The translations under genes were made by a program, and so were the position numbers. The notes below the pieces were generated by a model. It was not told the origin of the DNA, did no database searches, and was given only the letters and a program-made list of their open reading frames with translations. From NCBI RefSeq assembly GCF_036621415.1, contig NZ_CP030941.1:2416001-2480000 (forward strand): a stretch of 64,000 bases of DNA, given 5' to 3'. This DNA is from Nitratireductor thuwali (GTDB lineage: Bacteria; Pseudomonadota; Alphaproteobacteria; Rhizobiales; Rhizobiaceae). Positions 37,460 to 47,120 of this stretch are shown one piece after another; position 1 is the first letter of the stretch, and the number at the start of each line of letters is the position of its first letter.

Positions 37460-40240
37460 TCAGCTTCTCTGCCGTCCCGCTTCCTCCTTCAGCCGGTAAA
37501 GCGCCTCCAGCGCTTCGCGCGGCGTCATCTCGTCGGGGTTGAGGCCGGCCAGCGTTTGCGAAAGACGGTCCGGCTTTTTCGGCTTCTCCGGCTCCTGCCG
37601 CACGGCAGCCGTGAACAGCGGCAGGTCGTCGACAAGGCGCGCCGCCTTGCCCGTGGTTTCGCCTTCCTCCAATTCGTGCAGCACGGCGCGCGCGCGCTCG
37701 ACGACCGCCGGCGGCAAGCCCGCCAGCCGCGCGACCTGGACGCCGTAGGAGCGGTCGGCCGCGCCCTTGCCGATCTCATGCAGGAAAATGACGTCGCCCT
37801 CGAATTCCTTCACCCGCATCGTCACATTGGCAAGCCGGCCGAGCTTTTCCGAAAGCGCCGTCATTTCGTGGAAATGGGTGGCAAAGAGCGCCCGGCAGCG
37901 ATTGTGTTCATGCAGATATTCCACCGCCGCCCAGGCGATCGACAACCCGTCGAACGTGGCCGTGCCCCGGCCGATCTCGTCGAGGATCACCAGCGACCGC
38001 TCGCCCGCCTGGTTTAGGATGGCCGCCGTCTCCACCATCTCCACCATGAAGGTGGAACGGCCCCGCGCCAGATCGTCGGAGGCGCCGACGCGCGAGAACA
38101 GGCGGTCCACCACGCCGAGCCGGACCTGCCGCGCCGGGACGAAGGATCCCATCTGAGCCAGGACCGAAATCAGCGCATTCTGGCGCAAAAAGGTCGATTT
38201 TCCGCCCATATTGGGGCCGGTTAACAGCCAGATTGCCCCGAATTTTGCACTTTCAGCTGGTGAAAGATCGCAGTCATTGGCCACGAAGGGCTCGGCCAGC
38301 TGCTTGCGCAGCGCCTGCTCCACCACCGGATGCCGGCCGCCCTCGATGTGGAAATCCAGGCTGTCGTCGACCTGCGGACGGCAGTAATCCTCGGTCTCCG
38401 CCAGCACGGCCAGCGCCGCCGAAACGTCGAGCACGGCCAGCGCCGCGGCTCCCGCCCGCAAGGCGTCCGAAGCTGCCACCACTTCGGCCACCAGCCGTTC
38501 GAACACGCCAAGCTCGATGCCCAGCGCGCGGTCGGCGGCATTGGCGATCTTTGTCTCCAGCTCCGCCAGTTCCGTGGTGGTGAAACGCATCGCGCTGGCC
38601 ATCGTCTGCCGGTGGATGAAGCGCGCCTTGGCCTCGTCGGAGCCGTTCAACGCCTGGGCGTTGTTGGCCGTGACCTCGATATAATAGCCCAGCACATTGT
38701 TGTGCCGGATCTTGAGCGAGCGGATGCCCGTCTCCTCGATCAGGTCGCTTTCCATACCCGCTATGATGCGGCGCGACTGGTCGCGCAGCGCCCGCATTTC
38801 GTCCAGCTCGCCGTCATAGCCGGCGCGCACGAAGCCGCCGTCGCGCTTGAGAAGGGGCAGCTCATCCGCCAGCGCGCGGTCGAGATGGGCGGCGAGCTCG
38901 CCAGGCAGCGCCTCGATCTTTTCGACGGCCGCCCGCAATTCCGCCGGCAGGTCCCTGGCACCAAGCAGCCCCGCCGCCTCCCGCGCCGCCGTCAGGCCCG
39001 CCGACAGCGCGCCCAGATCGCGCGGACCGCCGCGGTTGAGCGCGATGCGCGACAAGGCCCGGGCGAAATCGGGCACGCCCTTCAGGGTCTCCCGCAACTG
39101 ATCGCGCAGGCTGGGCTCGGCCAGGAAGAAGGAGACCGAATCGAGCCGCTCGGCGATGACGGACGGGTCCGTCAGCGGCGCCGTCAGCCGCTCGGCCAGA
39201 AGCCGCCCGCCCGCTCCCGTCACCGTGCGGTCGATGGCCTTCAAAAGGCTGCCCTCGCGGTTTCCCGAAAGCGTGCGCGTCAGCTCCAGATTGGCGCGGG
39301 TGGCAGGATCGATGAACAGGCTGCGGCTCTCGTCGTCGCGCTCGGGCCGGCCGAGCGGCGGGCGCTCGGAAACCTGCGTCTTTTCCACATAGGCGACCGC
39401 CCCGGCGATGGCCGAAAGCTCGGCCCGCGAGAACTGCCCGAACCCGTCGAGCGTCGCCACGCCGTAAAAGCGCGTCAGCCGCATTTCCGCGCTGGCGCTG
39501 TCGAAGGTGCTGGTCGGCTGCGGCCCGGCGATGCGCCCGAGCGCGTCGAGAACCGGCCGCAGCGCGGGGTCGTGATAGACCGTTTCGGCCATCACCAATT
39601 CGCGCGGGTCGATGCGAAGAATGTCGGCCAGAAGCCGATCGGCGCTGGTGGCGGCGACGCGAAAGATGCCGGTCGAAATGTCGATCCAGGCGAGCGCCAG
39701 CGACGGTTCGTCTCCGCCCTTCACGCGGCCGAGCGCCATCAGATAGTTCGCCTGGGCGGGGTCGAGCAGCTTTTCTTCGGTGATGGTGCCGGGCGTCACC
39801 AGCCGCACGACATCGCGCCGCACCACCGATTTCGAGCCGCGCTTCTTCGCTTCCGCCGGATCCTCCATCTGCTCGCATACGGCGACCCGGTGCCCGAGCC
39901 CGATAAGCCTTTGCAGATAGTCGTCCGCCGCATGCACCGGCACGCCGCACATGGGTATGTCGTCGCCCTGGTGCTTGCCGCGCTTGGTCAGCGTGATGCC
40001 CAGCGCCCGGCTGGCAATCTCGGCGTCCTCGAAAAACAGCTCGTAGAAATCGCCCATGCGATAGAACAGCAGCGAATCGGCGTTGACCGCCTTTATCTCC
40101 AGATATTGCTGCATCATGGGCGTCGCGCCGGCATTGGCGGGCGGCGGTGCGGCCGGCTCGGCCGGGCGCGCGGCGATCAGCGTCTCGTCGTTCAAAACAC
40201 GCCCCTTGCGGAATCTCCAACCATGTCCCTTCTTGGCCAT
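37460..40240 (-). CDS. mutS: DNA mismatch repair protein MutS
   Basis: A 926-residue protein. The mismatch-recognition domain has the Phe-X-Glu motif in [14 protein letters not shown] (near residues 62-70). The C-terminal ATPase has Walker [10 protein letters not shown], then [21 protein letters not shown] and FATHFHEM. The ATG at 40240 gives an N-terminal extension of about 40 residues before the conserved part ([10 protein letters not shown]), so the true start may be later. Divergent from maeB by 80 bp. Confidence 0.95.
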   Translation of the reverse strand: MAKKGHGWRFRKGRVLNDETLIAARPAEPAAPPPANAGATPMMQQYLEIKAVNADSLLFYRMGDFYELFFEDAEIASRALGITLTKRGKHQGDDIPMCGVPVHAADDYLQRLIGLGHRVAVCEQMEDPAEAKKRGSKSVVRRDVVRLVTPGTITEEKLLDPAQANYLMALGRVKGGDEPSLALAWIDISTGIFRVAATSADRLLADILRIDPRELVMAETVYHDPALRPVLDALGRIAGPQPTSTFDSASAEMRLTRFYGVATLDGFGQFSRAELSAIAGAVAYVEKTQVSERPPLGRPERDDESRSLFIDPATRANLELTRTLSGNREGSLLKAIDRTVTGAGGRLLAERLTAPLTDPSVIAERLDSVSFFLAEPSLRDQLRETLKGVPDFARALSRIALNRGGPRDLGALSAGLTAAREAAGLLGARDLPAELRAAVEKIEALPGELAAHLDRALADELPLLKRDGGFVRAGYDGELDEMRALRDQSRRIIAGMESDLIEETGIRSLKIRHNNVLGYYIEVTANNAQALNGSDEAKARFIHRQTMASAMRFTTTELAELETKIANAADRALGIELGVFERLVAEVVAASDALRAGAAALAVLDVSAALAVLAETEDYCRPQVDDSLDFHIEGGRHPVVEQALRKQLAEPFVANDCDLSPAESAKFGAIWLLTGPNMGGKSTFLRQNALISVLAQMGSFVPARQVRLGVVDRLFSRVGASDDLARGRSTFMVEMVETAAILNQAGERSLVILDEIGRGTATFDGLSIAWAAVEYLHEHNRCRALFATHFHEMTALSEKLGRLANVTMRVKEFEGDVIFLHEIGKGAADRSYGVQVARLAGLPPAVVERARAVLHELEEGETTGKAARLVDDLPLFTAAVRQEPEKPKKPDRLSQTLAGLNPDEMTPREALEALYRLKEEAGRQRS

Positions 40241-40320
40241 TTACGGAGCCGGAGTGTAGCCTTATGCACTCGACTTCGGCAAAACTCCACAAGAAGGCGT
40301 TCCGGGAGGATCAGACGCAC

Positions 40321-42606
40321 ATGCCCGATAAGGAAAAAAACGAACGGCAAGGCCCCTCGGTCAGCCCGCAGGAAGCGCTCGATTTCCACTCCATGGGGCG
40401 GCCCGGAAAGCTGGAGATCACACCGACCAAGCCGATGGCCACGCAGCGCGACCTGTCGCTCGCCTATTCGCCCGGCGTCGCGGTGCCTGTCCAGGCCATC
40501 GCGGAAGACCCGAGCCGCGCCTTTGACTACACGACGCGCGGCAATCTCGTGGCGGTGATTTCCAACGGCACAGCGATTCTCGGCCTCGGCAATCTGGGAG
40601 CATTGGCCTCCAAGCCGGTGATGGAGGGCAAGGCGGTGCTGTTCAAGCGCTTCGCCGATGTCGATTCCATCGATCTGGAGGTCGACACGGAAGACGCCGA
40701 CGCTTTCGTGAATTGCGTGAAGCTGCTCGGCCCGTCCTTCGGCGGCATCAATCTCGAAGACATCAAGGCACCCGAATGCTTCATCATCGAGCAGCAGCTT
40801 CGCGAGTTGATGGACATTCCCGTCTTTCATGACGACCAGCACGGCACGGCGATCATCGCCATCGCCGGCCTCATAAATGCGCTGCACCTGACCGGCCGCG
40901 ACATGCAGTCGACCCGGCTCGTGTGCAACGGCGCGGGCGCCGCCGGCATCGCCTGCATCGAGCTCGTCAAGTCGCTGGGATTTAGGCCTGAGAACGTGAT
41001 CCTTTGCGACACCAAGGGCGTCGTCCACAAGGGCCGGACCGAGGGCATGAACCAGTGGAAGTCGGCCCACGCCGTGGAGACGGACAGGCGCACGCTCGCT
41101 GATGCGCTGGACGGGGCCGACGTCTTCTTCGGCCTGTCGGCCAAGGGCGCGCTGACGCCTGCCATGGTCAAATCGATGGCCAAGAACCCCATCATCTTCG
41201 CCATGGCCAATCCCGACCCGGAAATCACGCCGGAGGAGGTGGCGGAAATCCGCACCGACGCCATCATGGCGACCGGCCGTTCGGACTATCCGAACCAGGT
41301 CAACAACGTGCTCGGCTTCCCCTATATCTTCCGGGGCGCGCTCGACGTGCGGGCTACCACCATCAATGACGCGATGAAGGTGGCCGCCGCCCAGGCCTTG
41401 GCCGATCTGGCGCGCCAGGACGTGCCGGACGACGTGGCCGCCGCCTATCAGGGCAACCGCCCGAAATACGGGCCGAACTACATTATCCCGGTCCCGTTCG
41501 ACCCCCGGCTGATCTCGGCGATCCCGGTGGCCGTCGCGCAGGCGGCGATGGATTCGGGCGTGGCGCGCAAGCCGATCCTCGACCTCGACAAATACACCAA
41601 CGAGCTTTCCGCCCGCCGCGATCCCATCGCCTCCACGCTGCAGCGCATCTACGATCGCGTGCGCCGCCAGCCCAAGCGCGTCGTCTTCGCCGAGGGCGAG
41701 GAGGAGCAGGTCATGCGCGCGGCCGTCTCCTACGCCAACCAGAAGCTGGGTACGGCAATCCTCCTCGGCCGGGAAGAACAGATCAAGGATACGGCCAGGA
41801 ACGCCGGCGTCGACCTTTCAAAACCGGGCATCGAGATCATCAACGCCAGGCTCTCCCGCCGCAACGGGATCTATGCCGACTATCTCTACGAGCGCCTGCA
41901 GCGCAAGGGCTATCTCTTCCGCGACTGTCAGCGCCTGATCAACAACGACCGCAACCACTTCGCCGCCACCATGGTGGCGCTCGGCGATGCCGATGCGATG
42001 GTGACGGGCGTGACCCGCAACTACTCCACCGCGCTCGACGATGTGCGGCGCGTGATCGACGCAAGGCCTGGGCACCGGGTGATCGGCGCCTCCGTCGTGC
42101 TGGCGCGCGGACGCACCGTCATCGTCGCGGACACCGCCGTCCACGACATGCCCGACGCTCACCAGATCGCCGACATCGCCGAGGAGGCGGCCAACTTCGC
42201 CCGCCGCATGGGCTATGAGCCGCGCATCGCCATGCTCGCCTACTCCACTTTCGGGCACCCGCCCGGCGAGCGTTCCGAGCGCGTACAGGAGGCGGTGAAG
42301 ATACTCGACAAGCGCCGCGTCGATTTCGAATATGATGGTGAGATGGCCGCCGACGTCGCGCTCAACCCGCGTCTGATGCAGCAATATCCCTTCTGCCGCC
42401 TGTCGGGACCGGCCAATGTGCTGGTCATGCCGGCCTTCCACTCAGCCTCGATCTCCACCAAGATGCTGCAGGAGCTCGGCGGCTCGACCGTCATCGGGCC
42501 GCTGCTCGTGGGTCTCAACAAACCGGTGCAGATCGTCTCCCTGAACGCCAAGGACTCCGACATCGTCAACATGGCCGCCATCGCCGCCTACAGCGCGGGA
42601 GCCTGA
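40321..42606 (+). CDS. maeB: NADP-dependent malic enzyme (MaeB, fused to PTA-like domain)
   Basis: A 761-residue enzyme that makes pyruvate, CO2 and NADPH from malate. The malic enzyme part (about 1-430) has SLAYSPGVAVP, IFHDDQHGTA-like VFHDDQHGTAIIA, and the NADP-binding CNGAGAAGIAC. The C-terminal ~330 residues are a phosphotransacetylase-like domain (VFAEGEEEQVMRAA) which in this family is regulatory. ATG at 40321 is preceded by GGGAGG. Divergent from mutS. Confidence 0.95.
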   Translation: MPDKEKNERQGPSVSPQEALDFHSMGRPGKLEITPTKPMATQRDLSLAYSPGVAVPVQAIAEDPSRAFDYTTRGNLVAVISNGTAILGLGNLGALASKPVMEGKAVLFKRFADVDSIDLEVDTEDADAFVNCVKLLGPSFGGINLEDIKAPECFIIEQQLRELMDIPVFHDDQHGTAIIAIAGLINALHLTGRDMQSTRLVCNGAGAAGIACIELVKSLGFRPENVILCDTKGVVHKGRTEGMNQWKSAHAVETDRRTLADALDGADVFFGLSAKGALTPAMVKSMAKNPIIFAMANPDPEITPEEVAEIRTDAIMATGRSDYPNQVNNVLGFPYIFRGALDVRATTINDAMKVAAAQALADLARQDVPDDVAAAYQGNRPKYGPNYIIPVPFDPRLISAIPVAVAQAAMDSGVARKPILDLDKYTNELSARRDPIASTLQRIYDRVRRQPKRVVFAEGEEEQVMRAAVSYANQKLGTAILLGREEQIKDTARNAGVDLSKPGIEIINARLSRRNGIYADYLYERLQRKGYLFRDCQRLINNDRNHFAATMVALGDADAMVTGVTRNYSTALDDVRRVIDARPGHRVIGASVVLARGRTVIVADTAVHDMPDAHQIADIAEEAANFARRMGYEPRIAMLAYSTFGHPPGERSERVQEAVKILDKRRVDFEYDGEMAADVALNPRLMQQYPFCRLSGPANVLVMPAFHSASISTKMLQELGGSTVIGPLLVGLNKPVQIVSLNAKDSDIVNMAAIAAYSAGA

Positions 42607-42692
42607 TCGCCTGGAAGGCCGTGACATGATGGCGCCAGACCGAACCGAACCCGCCTGATCCCTCCAAAGCCAGCATTCCCACGGAGCTTTCC

Positions 42693-43136
42693 ATGACCGA
42701 TCTCGTGCTAGCCATTCTCCATCATCTCCTTGTCTTCACGCTCGCCGGCATTCTGGCCGGCGAGTTCGCGCTGATGCGCAAGGGGCTCGGCGGAAGGGAG
42801 CTCAAGACCCTCGCCCATATCGACCGCATGTATGGTGTGCTGGCGCTGGCCGTTATCGCCGTCGGGCTCGGCCGGGTGTTCTATGGGCTGAAGGGTTGGG
42901 AATATTACGCCGGCAACCATGCCTTCTGGGGTAAGATGCTGGCGTTCCTCATCGTCGCGCTGCTGTCGATCAGGCCGACCATACGCATCCTGGCATGGAG
43001 CCGCGCCGGCAAGGACGGCGCCTATGTCGTGCCCGACGCGGAGATCGGCGCCGCCCGCCGATTCCTCGTCTTTCAGATCGTCGCCTTTGCCTTCATCCTC
43101 ATATTCGCGGCGATGATGGCCCGCTGGACCGGATAG
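42693..43136 (+). CDS. DUF2214-family membrane protein
   Basis: A 147-residue protein with four hydrophobic segments (about 5-25, 45-65, 80-98, 122-143). The first has HHLLVFTLAGILAGEFALMR, a pattern of the DUF2214 family, whose members are sometimes annotated as CopD-like. No metal motif beyond His residues in the first segment. Function unknown. Convergent with nth, stops only 5 bp apart. Confidence 0.75.
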   Translation: MTDLVLAILHHLLVFTLAGILAGEFALMRKGLGGRELKTLAHIDRMYGVLALAVIAVGLGRVFYGLKGWEYYAGNHAFWGKMLAFLIVALLSIRPTIRILAWSRAGKDGAYVVPDAEIGAARRFLVFQIVAFAFILIFAAMMARWTG

Positions 43137-43141
43137 GGAGC

Positions 43142-43864
43142 CTATCCTGCCAGTTCCACCAGCGGCGCTGGCACATCCGTCGTCTTTTCCGGCGCCTTGC
43201 ATATGTCGGCAATGACGCAGGCCGGGCAGTCGGGCTTGCGGGCCTTGCAGACATAGCGGCCGTGCAGGATCAGCCAGTGATGGGCGTGGTGCAGATATTC
43301 CTCCGGGATAACCGAGACCAGCGCCTTCTCGACCTCCTCGGGCGTTTTCCCGGGCGCAAGGCTCAGCCGGTTGGCGATGCGGAAAATATGGGTGTCGACC
43401 GCCATGGTCGGCTGGCCGAAGGCCATGTTGAGGACGACATTCGCCGTCTTGCGGCCGACGCCCGGCAGCTTCACCAGCGCATTGCGGTCGCCCGGCACCT
43501 CGCCGTCATGCTCGTCGATCAGCGCCTGCGAGAGCGCGATGACATTCTTGGCCTTGTTGCGCCACAGCCCGATGGTGCGGATATGATCGCCCACCTTCTC
43601 CTCGCCCAGCGCGACCATCTTTTCCGGCGTATCGGCGATCTCGAAGAGGCCGCGCGTCGCCTTGTTCACGCCGACGTCGGTCGCCTGCGCGGAAAGCACG
43701 ACGGCAACGAGCAGCGTGAAGGGGTTGACATGTTCGAGCTCGCCGCGCGGTTCCGGGCGCTGAATGCTGAACCGCCGGAAGATCTCCGAAATCTCGTCGC
43801 GACTATAGGCTGAAATGCGCCTGTGCGGACGGCGTGCGGCTTTTTGGGACTTGGGCTTTTCCAT
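43142..43864 (-). CDS. nth: Endonuclease III
   Basis: A 240-residue base-excision repair enzyme removing oxidised pyrimidines and cutting abasic sites. The helix-hairpin-helix is KLPGVGRKTANVVL, where the Lys is the Schiff-base nucleophile. The catalytic Asp is in AVDTHIFRIANR. The C-terminal 4Fe-4S cluster ligands follow C-x6-C-x2-C-x5-C exactly (CKARKPDCPACVIADIC). A basic ~25-residue N-terminal extension precedes the core. Start ATG at 43864, divergent by 21 bp from the DUF2244 gene. Confidence 0.95.
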   Translation of the reverse strand: MEKPKSQKAARRPHRRISAYSRDEISEIFRRFSIQRPEPRGELEHVNPFTLLVAVVLSAQATDVGVNKATRGLFEIADTPEKMVALGEEKVGDHIRTIGLWRNKAKNVIALSQALIDEHDGEVPGDRNALVKLPGVGRKTANVVLNMAFGQPTMAVDTHIFRIANRLSLAPGKTPEEVEKALVSVIPEEYLHHAHHWLILHGRYVCKARKPDCPACVIADICKAPEKTTDVPAPLVELAG

Positions 43865-43885
43865 ACGGCCTCTATAATTCCTTCC

Positions 43886-44371
43886 ATGGATGACACAAGC
43901 CAGGCCGACCAGCCCATCTTCAAGGCGCTTCTCGTTCCCCACCGTTCGCTGGGCGGGAAAGGCTTTGCCATTCTCATGGGCGTGCTGCTGGTGCTGTGGC
44001 TTTCGGTGGCCGCATTTTTCTGGAGCCTTGGCGCCTGGCCCGTGGTCGGCTTCTTCGGCCTTGATCTTTTGGCTGTCTATATCGCCTTTCGCCTCAACTA
44101 CCGCCAGGCACGCCAGCGCGAGGAGGTGTCGCTGTCGCGCACCAGCCTGCATATCCGCAAGGTTCCGCCGTCGGGCCCGGCGCAGGAATTCGACTTCAAT
44201 CCGTTCTGGTCGCGGTTCAAGGTCGAACGTCACGCCGAGATCGGCGTCACCCGCATGACGGTCGAGGCCCGGCAGAAGCAGGTGGGGCTGGGCTCCTTCC
44301 TCAACCCGGACGATAGGGCAAGCTTCGCAGAGGCCTTCGGCGCGGCCCTGGCCACCGCCAAGGGGCGGTGA
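43886..44371 (+). CDS. DUF2244 membrane protein
   Basis: A 161-residue protein with two adjacent membrane segments (about 25-65) and a soluble C-terminal half (REEVSLSRTSLHIRKV, then FDFNPFWSRFKVE). This is the DUF2244 plan; function unknown. The nth/DUF2244 divergent pair is common in Hyphomicrobiales. The ATG at 43886 is only 21 bp from the nth ATG, so promoters must overlap the other gene's start. Confidence 0.85.
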   Translation: MDDTSQADQPIFKALLVPHRSLGGKGFAILMGVLLVLWLSVAAFFWSLGAWPVVGFFGLDLLAVYIAFRLNYRQARQREEVSLSRTSLHIRKVPPSGPAQEFDFNPFWSRFKVERHAEIGVTRMTVEARQKQVGLGSFLNPDDRASFAEAFGAALATAKGR

Positions 44372-44485
44372 GCGCGCCCAGGGGCGCGGATGCGCCCGCC
44401 GGCGCTCGCGGAGCGGAAGAAGCGCAAGAATCGGGTGGAGAACCCATCTCGCGCCCGCCATATTGGCGTTCAAGGAGACAGAACC

Positions 44486-45367
44486 ATGAACGCAGAACTC
44501 GCCATTCTTGAACGCGACATCACGCCCGAGGGCACCGACTACGAGATCGTGCGCCGGGTGGTGGAGAAGATCAGCCTCGACTACCGCGACCAGCCTTCGC
44601 TGGAGGAGCTCGCGGCGGATGTGGGCGAGACGCCGACAAGCCTGCAGAAGCTGTTTACGCGCTGGGCCGGGCTGTCGCCCAAAGCCTTCCTGCAGGCGGT
44701 GACGCTGGACCATGCCCGGCGCCTGCTCGACGAGGGAATGCCCCTGCTGGAGGCCTCGCTCGAGCTCGGCATGTCCGGGCCGGGACGCCTGCACGACCTT
44801 TTCGTCACCCATGAGGCCATTTCCCCCGGCGAATACAAGGCGCGGGGCGAGGGTCTCGTCATCCGCTACGGATACCACGTCTCGCCCTTCGGCATCGCCC
44901 TGGTGATGGTGACGGACCGCGGCCTGGCGGGGCTGGCATTTGCCGATGCGGGCGGCGAGAAGGCAGCTTTCGAGGATATGAGCCGGCGCTGGCCGGGCGC
45001 GACCTATGTGGAGGATCTGGCGGCCACCATGCCCTATGCCGGCCGGGTCTTCGAGCCGGCGCGCTGGCGCGCGGAAGAGCCGCTCCGCATCGTCCTCATC
45101 GGCACCGATTTCCAGGTTCGCGTGTGGGAGGCGCTCATGAAGATCCCCATGGGGCGTGCCCGCGCCTATTCCGATATCGCGGCAGAGATCGGCAAGCCCA
45201 AGGCCTCGCGCGCCGTGGGCGCCGCGGTGGGCGCCAACCCGCTTTCCTTCGTCGTTCCCTGCCATCGCGCCGTCGGCAAGTCCGGTGCGCTGACCGGCTA
45301 TCACTGGGGGCTCACCCGCAAGCGCGCGATTCTCGGCTGGGAGGCGTGCCAGCTTCAGGCGGGGTGA
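44486..45367 (+). CDS. AraC-HTH/O6-methylguanine-DNA methyltransferase fusion (Ada-like without Ada-Zn domain)
   Basis: A 293-residue fusion. Residues ~20-120 form an AraC-type double helix-turn-helix (SLEELAADVGETPTSLQKLFTRW). Residues ~130-290 form an Ogt methyltransferase with the helix-turn-helix region FQVRVWEALMKIPMGRARAYSDIA and active-site VVPCHRAVG, whose Cys takes the methyl or alkyl group. The N-terminal Cys-rich domain of E. coli Ada, which senses methyl phosphotriesters, is absent. So it repairs O6-alkylguanine but may not be inducible as Ada is. ATG at 44486, AAGGAGA upstream. Confidence 0.9.
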   Translation: MNAELAILERDITPEGTDYEIVRRVVEKISLDYRDQPSLEELAADVGETPTSLQKLFTRWAGLSPKAFLQAVTLDHARRLLDEGMPLLEASLELGMSGPGRLHDLFVTHEAISPGEYKARGEGLVIRYGYHVSPFGIALVMVTDRGLAGLAFADAGGEKAAFEDMSRRWPGATYVEDLAATMPYAGRVFEPARWRAEEPLRIVLIGTDFQVRVWEALMKIPMGRARAYSDIAAEIGKPKASRAVGAAVGANPLSFVVPCHRAVGKSGALTGYHWGLTRKRAILGWEACQLQAG

Positions 45368-45458
45368 GCCGCCGGGTCGGCCGCCCGCCCGCCAAGCCCA
45401 TTGACGCCCGCCGTGGACAAGGTAGCTTCCGGCATCCCAAACCGCCGGAGGAAGCGCC

Positions 45459-46358
45459 TTGATCACCATTGTGGGTTCCATCAATCTCGATCTGATCGCC
45501 CGCGTCGAACGGCTTCCCGCACCCGGCGAGACGGTCCCGGGCGATCGCTTCTCCACCGCCGCCGGCGGCAAGGGCGCCAACCAGGCGCTGGCCGCGCGGC
45601 GCGCCGGCGCGCCCGTGCGTATGGTGGGCGCCGTCGGCACCGACACTTTCGCGGGCCAGGCGGTGGCGCTGCTGGACGAGGCCGGCGTCGATCTGTCGGC
45701 GGTAAGAAGATGGGACGGCGCGACCGGCATCGCCGTCATCCTGGTGGGCGGCGACGGCGAGAACGTGATCGCCGTCATACCGGGCGCCAACGGCTCTGTG
45801 GACGCGGCCGCCGTGCGCGAGGCGCGCATGGAAGCCGGCGAATATGTTCTCCTGCAAAACGAGATACCGTTGACGGCGGTCGAGGCGGCCATCGACGCCG
45901 CGCGTGGGGCAGGCGCCGTTTCCCTGCTCAACACCGCTCCTTTCAGGGCCGATGCCGCGCATCTGTTGGCCAAGGCGGACTATGTCATCGCCAACGAGAC
46001 CGAATTCGACCTCTACGCCGAGGCTCTGAAACTGGCCGGACGAGACCGCGAGGCCCGCATGAACGCGTTCGTGAAAATGAGCGGCCGCACGCTCGTTGTC
46101 ACGCTGGGCGCCGACGGTGTCATGGCGGCCACGCCCGACGCGTTCTTCCGCGTGCCCGCCCTCCAGATCACGCCGGTCGACACAGTGGGCGCGGGCGACA
46201 CGTTCTGCGGCTATCTGGGTGCGGCGCTGGCCGAGGGAATGGCACTTGAACCTGCTCTCGCGCGCGCCTCGGCGGCCGGCGCGCTCGCCTGCCTGAAACC
46301 GGGCGCGCAGCCCTCGATCCCCCACCGGGACGAGGTGGAAAGCGCCTTGGCCGCGTGA
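45459..46358 (+). CDS. Ribokinase-like PfkB-family sugar kinase
   Basis: A 299-residue ribokinase-fold kinase. TIVGSINLDLI at the start, GGKGANQALAARR (substrate Gly pair), and DTVGAGDTFCGY with the catalytic Asp. These are closest to ribokinase, which makes ribose-5-phosphate. The start is TTG at 45459, strongly supported by GGAGGA 7 nt upstream. The nearby nucleoside hydrolase would release free ribose, so a salvage role is plausible. Confidence 0.85.
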   Translation: MITIVGSINLDLIARVERLPAPGETVPGDRFSTAAGGKGANQALAARRAGAPVRMVGAVGTDTFAGQAVALLDEAGVDLSAVRRWDGATGIAVILVGGDGENVIAVIPGANGSVDAAAVREARMEAGEYVLLQNEIPLTAVEAAIDAARGAGAVSLLNTAPFRADAAHLLAKADYVIANETEFDLYAEALKLAGRDREARMNAFVKMSGRTLVVTLGADGVMAATPDAFFRVPALQITPVDTVGAGDTFCGYLGAALAEGMALEPALARASAAGALACLKPGAQPSIPHRDEVESALAA

Positions 46359-46407
46359 TCGCGGGACCGGTCGTCTCGGTGTTGTAGTCTTTGGAGGGAG
46401 AAAGCCC

Positions 46408-47022
46408 ATGCCGCTCGAAACATACTTCGCCTATGTCGTCGTGTGCCTGGTCGCCACGGTGGTGCCCGGCCCCACCAACATGCTCATCGTGGCCAACGGC
46501 ATGCGCCACGGCATGCGCGCGGGCCTTCAGAACGTCGCCGGAACGCTGGTCAGCCTCACGATCATGATCGCCATCGCCGGCATCGGGCTCACCTCGCTCA
46601 TCGCCCTTGCCGGCGAGTGGTTCACCTGGGTCAAGATCGCGGGCGCGGCCTATCTTTGCTGGATAGGCTGGAAGATGATCCGGTCCAGCAGCGAGGCCGC
46701 AAACCCGGCTTCGTCCGCAAAGCCGTCGCGTGGCTTCTTCCTGCAGGGAATGCTGGTCTCTCTGGGCAATCCGAAGCAGCTTCTTTTCTTCGGCGCGCTG
46801 ATGCCGCAGTTCCTCGACCCTTCGGCCAATCATGCGGTCCAGATCCTGATACTGGGCGCCACCGCGCTGGCGTTCTCGGCCGCTTCCGACGGCACATATG
46901 CGATCGTGTCGGGCAGCGTCGGACGGAAGCTGACCCCGGCGCGCATGCGCCAGATCGCGCGTATCGGCGGCGGCTTCCTGGTCGGCGGCGGCCTCTGGCT
47001 CGCCTTTTCCCGGGCGCGTTGA
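46408..47022 (+). CDS. LysE-family translocator
   Basis: A 204-residue inner-membrane exporter with six hydrophobic segments. It begins METYFAYVV-like (MPLETYFAYVVVCLVATVVPGPTNML), the PGP motif in the first helix being diagnostic of the LysE/RhtB superfamily, which exports amino acids and related compounds. Substrate unknown. ATG at 46408 has GGAGGG 9 nt upstream. It lies between the ribokinase-like gene and the convergent nucleoside hydrolase gene. Confidence 0.87.
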   Translation: MPLETYFAYVVVCLVATVVPGPTNMLIVANGMRHGMRAGLQNVAGTLVSLTIMIAIAGIGLTSLIALAGEWFTWVKIAGAAYLCWIGWKMIRSSSEAANPASSAKPSRGFFLQGMLVSLGNPKQLLFFGALMPQFLDPSANHAVQILILGATALAFSAASDGTYAIVSGSVGRKLTPARMRQIARIGGGFLVGGGLWLAFSRAR

Positions 47023-47031
47023 AAGGCCCGG

Positions 47032-47075
47032 GCATGATCCCGCAGATCGGACACCGGTTTTCGGAAAGATCATGC
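47032..47075. repeat. Short dispersed palindrome GCATGATC...GATCATGC
   Basis: GCATGATC (47032-47039) and GATCATGC (47068-47075) are perfect inverted arms around a loop with CCGGTTTTCGG. This closely resembles an abundant intergenic palindrome of rhizobial genomes (GCATGATC, then CCGGTTTTCGGAAAAGATCATGC-like). It lies between the convergent LysE and nucleoside hydrolase genes and may stabilise or end both messages. Confidence 0.65.
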
Positions 47076-47120
47076 TCCCGCAAGCGAATAGGCCGCGATG
47101 TCGATCTAAGAAGGCGTGAT

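Noticed and set aside
42442..45973. Very long minus-strand frame running upstream of nth
   Set aside because: Upstream of 43864 the translation is low-complexity Arg/Ala-rich sequence lying opposite the DUF2244 and Ogt genes; high GC content produces such open frames.
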